DNA from: JASLEW01 sp035544895
GTDB lineage: Bacteria; Acidobacteriota; Thermoanaerobaculia; Multivoradales; UBA5704
NCBI GenBank assembly: GCA_035544895.1
Contig: DASZZM010000075.1
Location: 97,616-161,615, forward strand
DNA length: 64,000 nt
Reading direction: 5' to 3'
In this document: in pieces, positions 50,611-62,200 of the stretch
Position numbering within the stretch: the first letter of the stretch is position 1
Layout: each line of letters starts with the position of its first letter
Made by a program: the position numbers and the translations under genes
The notes under the pieces: generated by a model
Told to the model about the DNA's origin: nothing
The model's database searches: none
Seen by the model: only the letters and a program-made list of their open reading frames with translations

Positions 50611-51606
50611 TCAATGGACGAAGGTGTCAACCAAATCTATAAACCGTTGGAGTGAAGTGCCAAACCGAACCTCTCGCCTTTTCAGAGTATCAAGAAAGGT
50701 GCTGAAATCATCCGGCTCTCCAGGCGCGAGCGGTGCAGTACCAATGCGCACCGCGCCGGACGAACCGTGCACGACCACGTCACAGGACTTGGTCGCGCCG
50801 CTGGCACCGCCGCCGACCAGGGTCAGGGTCATTGAGCGGCGTTCTCCGGCGGCACCCACGAGGTCAAATACAATCCGCTCGTCGTGCCAACGGCCGGGAA
50901 GGAGGCCTGGGCCGCCGACGCTGAAGCGGCGCTCTGGCTTGCCTTCCGCCAAGGATTGCGCAAAGTCGAGCTCGTCAATCACTTGGGCAAGCAACGCCGC
51001 GCTGGCGCCGCCCCGAGGACCCGTGAGGCAGGCCACGATTTCTACCCCGGAAACCTGAGAGGTGGTTGGCGCGGCCAGGCGGCTGGCGGCTCCCGGCGCC
51101 AGCAAGAAACGGGTGCTTCGCGCAATTTGAACCTGCCGGCCGCGGCGCTTCGCGATCTCGGCAGCGCGGCGCATTCCCTGGCGGTCATGGGCGACGGGTT
51201 GAAACAGGTACACGTCCTTTCCGCCATCGCAGGCAGCGGCCGCCAGCTCCAGCCCGACCCCTGGCGGCGTGGCCAGCAGTACGGCATCCATGCGCCCTTC
51301 CGCGAACAGCCGCAGCGGCTCGCGCACCAGGTAGGCGGGCCGGCGAATGGATGCCGAGGCCGCCCGCAGCGCCTCCGGATCACGATCGCAAAGAGCCACG
51401 ATCTCAGCGCCTGGGACCCCCTCGAATCCGGCGAGTGCCGCGCGCCCCCGTCCGCCAAGACCTACCAAGCCCAGGCGCAGGGGCATCGCCTGGGCGCGGG
51501 AGAGGGGTAGGGCCGCGCATGCCCCCGCCGCGGCGCTCAACCAAAGGAACTCGCGGCGCGTCACGAGTGGTCCCTGAGATGGAAGAAGCGTCTGCGCCGA
51601 TTTCAT
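50611..51606 (-). CDS. Tat-type Gfo/Idh/MocA family oxidoreductase
   Basis: 331 residues. TRREFLWLSAAAGACAALPLSRAQA is a twin-Arg-like signal (RREFLW) at residues 16-40, followed by a Rossmann fold LRLGLVGLGGRGRAALAGF and VALCDRD. Start ATG 51606 has AGGAGGT six bases upstream, lying within the stop of the giant gene above, 10 bp away. So it belongs to the giant operon. Substrate unknown (many secreted members act on sugars). Confidence 0.85.
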   Translation of the reverse strand: MKSAQTLLPSQGPLVTRREFLWLSAAAGACAALPLSRAQAMPLRLGLVGLGGRGRAALAGFEGVPGAEIVALCDRDPEALRAASASIRRPAYLVREPLRLFAEGRMDAVLLATPPGVGLELAAAACDGGKDVYLFQPVAHDRQGMRRAAEIAKRRGRQVQIARSTRFLLAPGAASRLAAPTTSQVSGVEIVACLTGPRGGASAALLAQVIDELDFAQSLAEGKPERRFSVGGPGLLPGRWHDERIVFDLVGAAGERRSMTLTLVGGGASGATKSCDVVVHGSSGAVRIGTAPLAPGEPDDFSTFLDTLKRREVRFGTSLQRFIDLVDTFVH

Positions 51607-51616
51607 CAGCCACCTC

Positions 51617-54600
51617 CTATTTCACTTCCACGCGTGCAGGCCGAGAGATTCTTACGATGCGGGCCCGCTTGTCATCTGCGATATCTGACTTGAAAAGAGC
51701 CTCCCAGGGACTGAGAGTACTGAAGCCTGTGTCGCGGCTCTGAACCTCCAGCCAGCGCACGCGCAGGCTCTCGCTCGTGACAGGAGCATCGAGAGGAGGC
51801 TGCGTCACCCATTTGCTACCGTTCCAGGCGCAGTAGCCGGCGTATGCTTCCTGGCCGGGCCTCCCGGAGATATCAGCAACGAGTCGCGTCAGCACGCCCA
51901 GGATCTGGAACTGGACAGGATCGTTCTCCTCGTGCAAATGGCCCTCCTCATCAGCCTTGCCCGTCCGCGCGGGCGGCCGGCCTCTATCCACCGAGATCAC
52001 ACCGTTCCTCAAGCTCACGGCAAGCTTCTGGGTCCCGAACCAGTCCTCTTCGACACGCTCCACGCCAGGCAACAACTGGCTCCAGAAAGGCGCTGACCAC
52101 TGACTTCGCTGTGGGTCTGGCCCTGGCCCCAGGCAAGCGCGCCGGAAGCGAAGCTTCAGGAACCACCATGCGAAATCGACCTTGATGTCCTTCTTTCCGT
52201 CGCTCTTGATGACTCGCGGAGGCGGCAGGATGAACGACGACGCCAAGAACCGCGGCGCCGTCTGCGTTCGCTCGCGGTGGTGACCGATGGCGCCGATCAC
52301 TTCGTCGAATACCACTGCATAGTCCTTGGTGGAAATTGCCGGCCAGTCTCCCTCATTGCCGCCGCGGGTCAAGGCGCTCAAGGCGCTCTTCCCGGTAATG
52401 ATGGGATCGGTTCCCAACTGGTAGTACGCGCCGCAAGCTTCCGGCTTGGGAGCAATCGGGTCACAGTCCGGGCGGCTTACCTGCACGACCTCAGCTTCGA
52501 GCACCTCCGCCAGCCCGCCCACCTCATGCCAAGCACCATCGACCACCACCAGGAGACCCGGCCCGGCTGGCCGGCCCTTCTCCGGCGCGGGCGTGCGCTC
52601 TTGCGTCAAGGGCAGGACGAGTTTCACCTTGGGCACTTCGACCGGCTGCTCGACACGGCAGGGGACGAACACGCGTCGCCACCGTGTCTTGGTCTTGAGG
52701 TGCATGGTTTCGACATCGCCCTGGTTCTCGGGAAGAACGCCTTCATAGCGGCTGAAGACCCGCGCGGCCACGCGATGATGCAGCGCCCGGCGGTCACCGC
52801 GCGGGCCGTCGTCACCCGGCTTCTCGCTCCACGAGAATCCCCACTGTTTCGCCGGATCCTTCCGCCCCATGGGCCGAACCGCGCGCTCGTCGTCGCCACG
52901 ATCCCCAAATTCGGAGAGCTCGAATTGGTAATAGCGCATGACTTCGTCGCCGTTCGCCGCCTTGGGTGCCAAGTCGGGATGCCGCGCCACCGGCCGTCCG
53001 CGCCAGGCCCACACCTGGCGCAGCAGCTCGGCGCGATGGACCAGGCGCCCCAGGGGCTTGAGGTCCGCCGAATCGAGGTCCAGGCTCACGTTGATCTCGC
53101 CTGTCACTTCCATCCATTTCGCCTGGAGCGCCTCCCAAAGCTGGTTTCGCAGGTCTTTCGTTGGCAAGCCCTGCGCCACCTCGATGAGCAGGTGCCACGG
53201 CGACGTCAAATTATGACCGTCCTCGATACGCACATGCTCCTGATCCCGGAACTTTGCCGCACTGCCATCCGCGAGAACCGCGTAGAACGACAGGCGATAC
53301 GTCTTGTCGGCGGGAACCGAGTAAGTGACCGCTTTGCCTCCAACCTCTACCTGCAAGGTTTTGTCGTCGGCCGCCTCGCAGACCACGCCGATCTCTTCGG
53401 CCTGCTCGGTAGCGAGGCCTGGTTGCATGCTCTTCCAGCCGGCGAAATCCGAGATAAGCTTTCGCGGTTTCAAGGAAACGTATGGCTTAATCCCTCCCTG
53501 TGGCTTCATGACCAAAGGCGCTTGGGCCTCCGACACCTCACACAACTCTACCCAAACTCCTTTTACAGCCGGATCATCGAGGTAGGCGCCCGTCTTCTTG
53601 ACCGATTCCGGTTTGGCCTGCCGGGGAAACTTCGCCACCTGCGGACCCTCTGTCGCCGCGTTCTCGTGCTGCAACCAGTAAAAGCTCCTCCAGACGAACT
53701 TCCTGCGCTGTCTGTCGTGCGCCGGATCCGCGGCAAACCACCGGTCCCAGGTCTTCAGGTCCAACATGGGCGGCGCAACCGAGAATTGATAGCGCGCCGT
53801 CACCCCGATGCCCAACCGCTGCGGAAGAGTATGAGGGACCAAGAACAAAGCTGGCGTGCCACCGAGCAACCTTTCCACGATCAGTTTTTCATCGAGCGGC
53901 TTGCCTGCCGCGTTCAAGGTGAGCGGGTCGTTGGCGGGCAGGACGCGGTCGGGCGCCAGCTCTCTGCAGCGCAGGGAAACCCCCGCCGGCACCGGCGGGA
54001 ATTCGGTTCTACCTTGGGGCTCGACGCGCAGCGCCCCGACATGCACCTCGCGCCGGTAGATGTATCCGGATCGCACGTCGGCGCCTTGCAGCTGCTGGAG
54101 GTCGGCCTTGATTCCCTGCGGTCCGTCAGCCAGCGATTCACCCGCGATGCTGGCGGGCACGCCGCCTGCGTTGGTGACCAGGAAGGGTACGATGTCGTAT
54201 TTCTGCCCAAACACGAGGCCCGGCCACCCCGTCTTGGTCGAGTAGGAAAAGGTGATGATCGGCTCGTCGAGACCACCCGCCGCCGCGGATGGCGGTACGA
54301 GCTCCACGCCACTCACCGTATCCGCCGCGAGCGGGCTCTCGACCGTCAAGGGAAGGTTGTCGTACGTCAGGGTGGGCGCCCGAAGGCCATTCAGGTAGGC
54401 AAGCCGCGACGGCAGCAGGACCGGGTCGTGGAGCAACTGTCCATCCACTGACGCCTTCGCGAGGTTCAAGCACAGCCACTGCTTGGCCATCTCTTTGCGC
54501 ATGAGCAGCGCAACGCCTTGAATCTGCGCCAGAAGGTCGGTCGCGCCCTGATCCTCCGATAGCGCATCCACATCAACGCTGATGCCTCGGGTCTGGCGCC

Positions 54601-56284
54601 GTGCCTCGCGCGCGCCGGCCTCGAGCTGCGGATCCTCCCTGAGAAGCACCCGTTTTGCAATCTTTTCCGCTGCTTCCACAAACTGCCCGGTCTTCTTCAC
54701 CTCGCCGTCGAGGATGCCGCCGAGCATCTCCTGAAGTGCGGTCTTCAGCGCGCTCTCGACCGCCGCCGCGCTGGTTCCCACGAGCCTCTTGCGGAGAGTC
54801 AGCCAGTGCTTTCCCAGGTGATCGAGAGCGTATTGGTGCGGCACGTCAAATCTCTCGACGACGAGGTTGGCGTAGCGCAGAGCGAATCCTTTCTGCTCCT
54901 TTGTCAACTGCGCATCCGATACCAACTCCTTGTTGAGCTTTGCCCATTGCGCCGTGAAGAGAGCCTTACTCGTGGCGCTTTCCGCAAGCCGAGTGATCAA
55001 CTGCTGAAGAGCGGCAATCGCCTCGCTCAACGAAAAATCTCTCTCGAGAAGCTTCTCAGCGTCGCCCTTGAGGTATGTCTCCAAGAGCCTTGAAGGTTTC
55101 ACTCCGGAGCCGTCTTTGTCATTTTTGCGATCCTCGGCGAGCGACGAGACGCTGGTTGCGGTGAGAGCTTCGCTCACGCACGTCACCCAGGTTGAGGGAC
55201 TTTGGGCGTCATCGGCAAGGATCAAACGTACCTTTTTAAGGACTTCTTCGGCCGCGCGCTCGTCGAGCGCCTTGTCGTCGACGGCGCGGAAGGCGCGGAG
55301 GAAGAGCGGCCCGCCCGGGCTGCCATCCCGCACACCCGGGGCCGTCGCCTCGCGGAGATGGTCGAGAGTGACGACACAGAGCCGCGGATAAACCTTCTGA
55401 GCATCCGCCTCGTTGGCCTTCATCCAGTCCACCAGCAGTTGCGAGAGGTTGAGCTGGTCGGCTAGACGGTTCTCGAGCCCGGCCCTCCAGTCGTCCGCGT
55501 TCAGGCCGTCTGTCGATTTCTGCCCTGGGGCACGTTTGACCCAAAGGCTGTCGAAATCGAACAGCGTCCCGTTATTGGTCTTCAGCGGGCAGGGAACAGT
55601 GATGGCACGAAAAGTGAAGCTCGGGGCTGCGTCGTGATCCGGGCCAGGCTCGAAGGCATAGTCCATCACGACCTTGTTCTCGAGTCCTACAATCGGCGCC
55701 GCCGCTGGGTCCCGCGGTACGGGCAGCAGACGGCCCCCCTTGGTCAGTCGGAGGACGGGCGCCACAACCAGATCAGCGAGGTCGGCCGTGTCCGCGGGTC
55801 GAGTTATCTTCAGAAAACCACTCAGTCCCAGTTGCTGCGGGATAGGCCAGGGCAGCAACGAAAGCTGGCCCAGGAATGCGGACCAGAAGCGGAAGCCGCG
55901 CGTCATCGGCTCCGCCGGCAGCGGCCAGATGAAAGGGTTACCCGCTCCCCCGTTCTGCTTGGCGACGAGATCGTACCTCGCTTCCAATTTCTCTTTTAGG
56001 GCAGAATTAAGGTCTTTTCGGCCACGCACTTCGACATCCGTCTCCACTTTCTTCTTGCCGGTGCTGTCGCGGAAGAACACGCGCACTTCCGTCACCGGCA
56101 GAAACTTTCGGTCTGGCGGCGACGGCGACCAAGACCATGGCATGAGAAAGGCCTTGAGCCATCCGCGCTCGTCGTCCCCGAGTATCCCATCGAAGGAAGC
56201 GCCCACCGACATCGTCAAGCCGCACGCGTCGGCGCCATAGGTCGGAAGTTTCTCCAGCGTGGGCACGACGCGTAATTCAAGCAT
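51617..56284 (-). CDS. Giant protein of unknown function, 1555 residues
   Basis: Start at ATG 56284 is chosen because GGAG lies 6 bases before it; ATG 56290 is directly at the GGAG and less likely. No signal peptide. Mostly mixed alpha/beta with proline and aromatic-rich blocks (e.g., ALEARYDLVAKQNGGAG, WPLPAEPMTRGFRFWSAFLG). No known domain recognised. It begins 9 bp after the stop of the 2142-residue gene, so both are co-transcribed and possibly act together. Base composition is more AT-rich than the backbone, suggesting horizontal transfer (inference). Confidence 0.82.
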   Translation of the reverse strand: MLELRVVPTLEKLPTYGADACGLTMSVGASFDGILGDDERGWLKAFLMPWSWSPSPPDRKFLPVTEVRVFFRDSTGKKKVETDVEVRGRKDLNSALKEKLEARYDLVAKQNGGAGNPFIWPLPAEPMTRGFRFWSAFLGQLSLLPWPIPQQLGLSGFLKITRPADTADLADLVVAPVLRLTKGGRLLPVPRDPAAAPIVGLENKVVMDYAFEPGPDHDAAPSFTFRAITVPCPLKTNNGTLFDFDSLWVKRAPGQKSTDGLNADDWRAGLENRLADQLNLSQLLVDWMKANEADAQKVYPRLCVVTLDHLREATAPGVRDGSPGGPLFLRAFRAVDDKALDERAAEEVLKKVRLILADDAQSPSTWVTCVSEALTATSVSSLAEDRKNDKDGSGVKPSRLLETYLKGDAEKLLERDFSLSEAIAALQQLITRLAESATSKALFTAQWAKLNKELVSDAQLTKEQKGFALRYANLVVERFDVPHQYALDHLGKHWLTLRKRLVGTSAAAVESALKTALQEMLGGILDGEVKKTGQFVEAAEKIAKRVLLREDPQLEAGAREARRQTRGISVDVDALSEDQGATDLLAQIQGVALLMRKEMAKQWLCLNLAKASVDGQLLHDPVLLPSRLAYLNGLRAPTLTYDNLPLTVESPLAADTVSGVELVPPSAAAGGLDEPIITFSYSTKTGWPGLVFGQKYDIVPFLVTNAGGVPASIAGESLADGPQGIKADLQQLQGADVRSGYIYRREVHVGALRVEPQGRTEFPPVPAGVSLRCRELAPDRVLPANDPLTLNAAGKPLDEKLIVERLLGGTPALFLVPHTLPQRLGIGVTARYQFSVAPPMLDLKTWDRWFAADPAHDRQRRKFVWRSFYWLQHENAATEGPQVAKFPRQAKPESVKKTGAYLDDPAVKGVWVELCEVSEAQAPLVMKPQGGIKPYVSLKPRKLISDFAGWKSMQPGLATEQAEEIGVVCEAADDKTLQVEVGGKAVTYSVPADKTYRLSFYAVLADGSAAKFRDQEHVRIEDGHNLTSPWHLLIEVAQGLPTKDLRNQLWEALQAKWMEVTGEINVSLDLDSADLKPLGRLVHRAELLRQVWAWRGRPVARHPDLAPKAANGDEVMRYYQFELSEFGDRGDDERAVRPMGRKDPAKQWGFSWSEKPGDDGPRGDRRALHHRVAARVFSRYEGVLPENQGDVETMHLKTKTRWRRVFVPCRVEQPVEVPKVKLVLPLTQERTPAPEKGRPAGPGLLVVVDGAWHEVGGLAEVLEAEVVQVSRPDCDPIAPKPEACGAYYQLGTDPIITGKSALSALTRGGNEGDWPAISTKDYAVVFDEVIGAIGHHRERTQTAPRFLASSFILPPPRVIKSDGKKDIKVDFAWWFLKLRFRRACLGPGPDPQRSQWSAPFWSQLLPGVERVEEDWFGTQKLAVSLRNGVISVDRGRPPARTGKADEEGHLHEENDPVQFQILGVLTRLVADISGRPGQEAYAGYCAWNGSKWVTQPPLDAPVTSESLRVRWLEVQSRDTGFSTLSPWEALFKSDIADDKRARIVRISRPARVEVK

Positions 56285-56299
56285 GGTCATCTCCGCGCC

Positions 56300-59200
56300 T
56301 CAGGCCAACAGGTCTATGTACTCGTCAATGCGTCGTATGAGCTCGTCGGCATCCAGCTTCCGCTCTCCGCCAGGCGAACCTCCGTCGTCGATCGCCGAAA
56401 GCGCTCCAAGTCGGGCAAGCCGCGCCACCGGCTTTGGACCATAGAGGCCGGTCTTTTGGCTGGCGGAGCCGACGCGCCCGAGCGTGTACGTTACCGACTC
56501 ATTCACTTCGAGAGTGAAGCACCAGCAAATCTTGATCTTGATCTGCAGAGAGCCGGTGCCGACCAACGCGCCGTCCTGATAGAGTCCGTCGAGCCGAAGC
56601 GTGATGTTGGCCGAAGCGATGGCCAGCACCGATACGTAGCCCCGCACCATGAACATCAAGCCCACCGTCAGGCCGCCGCCGCGCGCGCTGTCGTAGCTGG
56701 CGGTGACGCCCACGTACACCGCGACTCCTCCGCTAATCGGTCCAAGGGCGATGGCGAGGCTGGCGGACGCGGCGATCGCCATATCTGCATAGGACGTGAC
56801 CAGGCCGGTCGCGGGAAAATATCGTGCGCCCAGCTCGATATAGCCGGCACCCCCAAGGATGAAGATGGTCAATGTGAAGGGAGCGTCTCGGCGCGCCAGC
56901 GAGGCGCCGACGCCGATGCTGAAACCGGCTTTGCCGTAGCGCAGGGCGAGGGACGCCCCCAGACACAGGCCGCTGAATCCGAACGCTCCAAGCTGGGTAT
57001 CAGGTATGGGCAGGGAGAGCGTCGCCACGACACCGTCGCCGTCGAATCGCGTGCTCAACCCACCAGGGCTGAGCGTCGCCATCAGCTCATTGATGAAAGA
57101 CAGGGCCTCGGCAAGCTGGACGTTCTTCGGCTCAACGGCGAAGTTGATACGACCGCTCTGATCGAAGCTCAACGGGGTTTTCAGAAAAGTGATCAACTCG
57201 AACCCGCCAACCTCCATCTTCCAGTCGCCGGTGAGCTTTCCGTCCACCAGCCGCTGCTGGGCCCCGCGCTCGTCGATCTCGACGCGCGCCTGCGCCTCGA
57301 AACGCGGCTCGCGAACCCGGATCGCGAGCGGGCCCAGGGCGAACAGTGTCGCCGTCGCCGCTTGAACGTCGACTGAGGCGCGGACCCAGGCGCGACGCGT
57401 CTGTGGGTCCGCGCCATGCTCGATCTTCACCCCGTCGGCCGAGCCACTGGGCATTTTCAGGCCGGAAAAGAGGTTCTGCAGCGGAATCCCCGCGATGTTC
57501 GGGAAGATGCTGGCCAGGTCGAAGTTCTCGAGCGTTGCGGGGATGAGCTTCTTTCCCAGCTCCTCGACCGGGAGATCCACGCCGAAGGGCTTGAGCGCGT
57601 CGGCAACCGCCGAGACCTGGGCTGCCCGCGCGATCACCGGAGTGATATGAATGCGGTCGTCGAGCTCGTTGAAGAAAAATGCCGTTTCGGGGCGATCGAA
57701 CTTGATTCCCGACACCTCCGGGGGCTTGCCAAAGGCCCGCACGAGGTTGAGCGCATCCTGACCCTTGGGCTCCACTTGGCGGATGAGCTGGCGCGCCGTG
57801 CGTACGCCCTCGCTCAGCTTCTCATCGACCTGTCGCAGCGCCTCGTCCCGGTGTCTTTCCAGGACGGCGCGGACTTCGGCGAGCTTTTCCTCCACCCCGA
57901 ACTTGTCGCCGAGATCTTTCAGCACACCTAGCAACCTCTCCGAGGTTGACTTGCACTGGGCTTCAACGACCGATGCGATGCCTCTCGGAATGAGCCCATC
58001 TGCATCCTTATAAAAGTCCTGCGCGCCATCGCGGATCTTTTTCACTCCCGCACGTAACTCATCCGCTCGAGCTCGCACCTCGCCTTCGACGGCCTTCGTC
58101 CATGCTCTGGCGAGGCCGCCGCCCTTGAGCTGTTCCTGTTTCTCCCACAGCTCGTCAATTGTCGAGGCAGCCGCTGCCTTCACCTGGTCCGCGACCTGGG
58201 CGATAAACGCCCTGCGGGCTTCTTGCGCGCCGTCAATCTTTGTCTGGAGCACCTGGCGCTTTTTAGTTGCATCGCCAAGCGCCGTGGTTAGCCTGCTCAA
58301 GTGTGCATCGATCGCGTTCAAGCGCCTTTGCAACAAGTCTTGCACGCGCTGGGACGACTCGCGCGCCAACTGCTCGGCAGCGGCAATAGCGTCCTGTACG
58401 TCTGCGGCATCCTTCTCGAGCGTTTCCAGGTTCAACTTCTTGATCACCCAGCGCGCACCGAGGCCCGCGGAAAGCTTCGTCTTCTTCGTGGGCTCCTCAA
58501 GAGCCGGGCTCGTTTCGGCGAGAGTATGGAGGCGGCTCAGAATCGAACGCAGCGCGGCAAGGTAGGAGCGCAGCTTCGCGGTTAGGCCGTCCAGCTTCGT
58601 CGGGTCAATCCGCCCTGACGGGCTCGTGATCTCGCTGAGCGCTTTCTTGACCGCTTTTAGAGCGTCCTGACCGTCCTGCAAGGTAAGCTGGGCGTCCTGC
58701 AACGCGGCATCGACACTGGTCAGGTAGACGGCCGGGGACGACAACCCGAGGAGACGGGCGCGAGCGTCGTCGACTTCTGCCGCTACAGCCTCCTTGAGCT
58801 TGCTCTTCTCCGCGAAGGCGGTACTAAGTAGCCGCTCCGGATAGGAAAAGGCCCTCTCGGCCTCGGAGGTGATTCTCGCCACCGCCTGCTCGTCCAGCTT
58901 TTCAATCATCGCTGGCACGTCTTGGGCGATAGTCTTCAGGCGGTTTCGCCCCTCATCGAGGCTCCCATCGAGCGCGCCGGCGGCCTCTTTGACTTTCTGG
59001 CACAACCCCGTGTTCAATTCGTTTTGAATCTTAATCTGGAATGCTTGAGGATCGAATCGCCCTGCCTCGGCGGGCAGTTCCTCGAGCTTGGCCACGAAGT
59101 CGTCGGCGATCGCCGAACGGAGCTGGGAAAAGTCCTGCGCGAGGCCAGCCGTTGCCTGTTCCAGCCGAGCGCGGCAAAGAGTCACGGAGGAGAGGAAGGC

Positions 59201-62200
59201 CCCCAAGGGCTGTTTCGCATCGCGGGCCGAGCCGCGAAAGGCGATCAGGTCCGCCGCGTGTTCCGCGGGCTCGAGAAGGAAGGTGCACGGCCGGAGGCCC
59301 ACCGGCAGTTGGCTGTCACCCGGGCTCCGCTGGCGCAACTGGCCGTTCCTGAAGGCCGGTTCCTGTCTCGCCACCGGGCGTGCTTCATCCACGAAATCCA
59401 CTCCCTCGACGGGCGGCCATTTATCCGTGTTCGACAGATCCTGCGTTGGATCGCCAGGCACCTTTGGCGGAGTCGTGTCGGTGTAGAAGAACAGGTTTTC
59501 AGGATCAGCGATCGTCTGCTTGCGGGGGGTGCTTTCGCCCTCCACGCTCGCCATCATCTCCAGGTTTACGACCGGCTTGGGATAGACGTCTTTGGGTTTG
59601 GCGCCGGCTGTCCAGAGAGGAACTTTCCAGCCCGTGGTGCCGATGTCACGGCCCCAGCCGCTGTCCACCGCGAAGCGGACCACTTGGTTCGGATCTTCCG
59701 AGAACACACAGGCGGTCACGCAGCCGGTTGCGCGCGTATCTCCGCCGTCGCGGTCAGGATACGGGCGCTTGTTTTGCAGAATCTCCACGTATTCCGCAAC
59801 CTTGCGCAGGACAGCGCGGCCCGCGAGCCTGTGCTGACGCTCGTGCTGGTCTTTCGGGTCGTACAGCTCCTGCCGTGAGGGGAGCACCGTTCTCTCGTAT
59901 ACGATCACATGCTTGGCCCGGTTCCACCAGACCGCGATGCGTCCGATGCGTTCCAGGGTGTAGGAGTAAGTGCGCCCCATGGCAGTATCGGCGAGGATCT
60001 TCGTGCGCCAGTAGTCAAACGCGGCCATCTGTCGCCCGTAGCCGCCAAGCGCCGACAAGCGCAAGTCCGCGACTTCGGCTCCGCTCGAACGAGGCCACTT
60101 TTTCTCCGGCGACATCACCGCGTTATAGACGTTCCTGGCCTCAAATCCCCAGATCGCGCCGCCGCAGAGCCTCGCGTCACCGGGAGAACCTCCCTGCGGC
60201 GCCTTGGAGCTCCAGTCCTCGCACCTGTCGAATGGATTGGCGACCTGCGCGTCTTGAACCGCCAGAAGCTCGGGGGGTTTGTCCGTGGGGGCCTGGGCCT
60301 GCTGGTCGCGAGTGCTGCGAATCCAGCAAGCGACGCCCTCCTTCAGGTGCAGCGTGTCGAGACGACTCAGGTCCCAGAGCTCGAAAAGTCCGAGGCGCTG
60401 GCCTAGCGATCGATAGGTCTGTGCCCAGCGAAGGCGGACCTTATCGAAGGCCTTGTCCGCCTCGTCGCCTTCAAGAAAAGGGGCCCAGGCGGGACGGCGC
60501 GGCAGCGGGCCGACCGCCTCGCCGACCAGAGCGCTGAGCTCGGCCAGGCGCACAAAGCCGTAATCGAGCCGGCAGGAGAGTCCATAGAGCAGCTCGAACT
60601 GCAGGTGCTCGAGTTGAGCCCCGGGCAGCTCTCGGCCGGGATCTTCGAGCAACCTGCGCAGGTTCCACGGCGCCTCCGGGAAGTTCTCCCGGTAATACCG
60701 CTCCCGGAGTGCAAGATAGGCTGGAGGAGCGAGCCGGAAATCGGCTTTCTTCGCGATGTCGCCGAAGGTCCTGTACTTCTCCATCGTCTCTCCCACCCCC
60801 TGCGGTGGAAGAGTCAGACAAAACGCCTCCGCGTTCGGGAAACGCACCCGCCACGTCCCAGCGTCGTGACCATAGTTCGCCCAATTCGCGACCTCGGTGG
60901 AGACCGCGTCGTTGCTCGGCGCCCCCAAGGCTGGAAAGGTCACCTTGGCGACCAGGAACGGCACACGATCCAGGACCACGACCTGATCGCGACGGCCAGA
61001 GCTCTCTTCGCAGACCGCCGGAAACTCGTCGCCCGATGCACCCGCTCCCCCGCCGGCTGCCGGAGGCCCAGTCTCTCCCGGAACCCTGAAGAGCCGCAGG
61101 TCCACGCGGCGGCGATCGCCCGGCTTTGCCGATTCCTCGATCTTGAGCAGGAGCTTTACGCGAGGCTCATCCTTGTTCTCCAGAGGAATCACCACGGGCC
61201 GCTCGCGCAGAAACGAGCACTCGATCTCCGGCTCTGGGCTGTCGCCCTCGCGCGCCCTATCGCCCTCGCGGGCCTCCTCGTCGCCGCACACTCCCTCCAG
61301 CGCGCCCGGAATCTCGTCTTGCCCTCCGGGGCGCGCGTGTTCCAGGGCCACCGTGATGCGGAGGTCCTCGAGCGACACGTCCTTGGCGTGACCCGTTGGC
61401 CCTAAAACGAGTCGGACCCTTCGGTGATTCTCCTCGCTTACCGGCCATGCCGTGGTCCCCAGGCCCACGTCCAGCGAGCCAATGCGAAACGGACTGTTCT
61501 TGAAGTCTCCCTCGGCGCCTCCCCACAGCGCGAATCGATCATGCTGGAACATTCCAATCCCGGGATACCTCATCGCATCGCGAATGGCGCCGAATCCGTC
61601 GGAGTCGGGACCCATGTCGGCCCTGTTGCCAATCGGAAAATAGAGACCAAGCTTCTTTCCACGATGGTCCAAAATGCGGGGTATCTCAATCCACGCCGCC
61701 GGGGGAGTGTCGCTCTTGGCCTCGTCGGCGGGCCGAGCCCACAGCGCCTCCGTCTGAGGTTGAAGCACCTTGCCGTTGCCAACCTCTTCCTCAAAGCGAT
61801 ACAGGATATCCCAGCGAGCGCCATCAGGGCCGGCGAGGTTCCTTTTGTTTATCGACAGCCGTTCCTTTTTTCTGTTCGGCAAAAAGTAGACCAGATCAAA
61901 ATCACCTGCAAAGTCGGATTTCTCCTCGCCATCGGAAAAGCGAAACCAGGGCAGAAAACTCGCTGATGCCTCCGAGGTCGCGAACCTGTCGCCCATTGCA
62001 AGCCGCCTGGCCAGCTCAGTCCATACGCGCTCGCCGAATTCGAAGGGAAGACCCCCTATAGCGATTCGCCACTCGCGCGTCGTACTCTCTGGCACAACGG
62101 GTTTCATGAGCTCTGCCGGAAACTGCGTAACAGTCACCGGCTTATTATCTAGTTTCAGGAAGAACTCGGTGCCAAACGCTTTCAGATTTCCTTCATTGCT

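Noticed and set aside
47964..50630. Long minus-strand frame across the GGDEF-EAL gene
   Set aside because: Shadow; the plus frame has GGDEF, EAL and PAS motifs.
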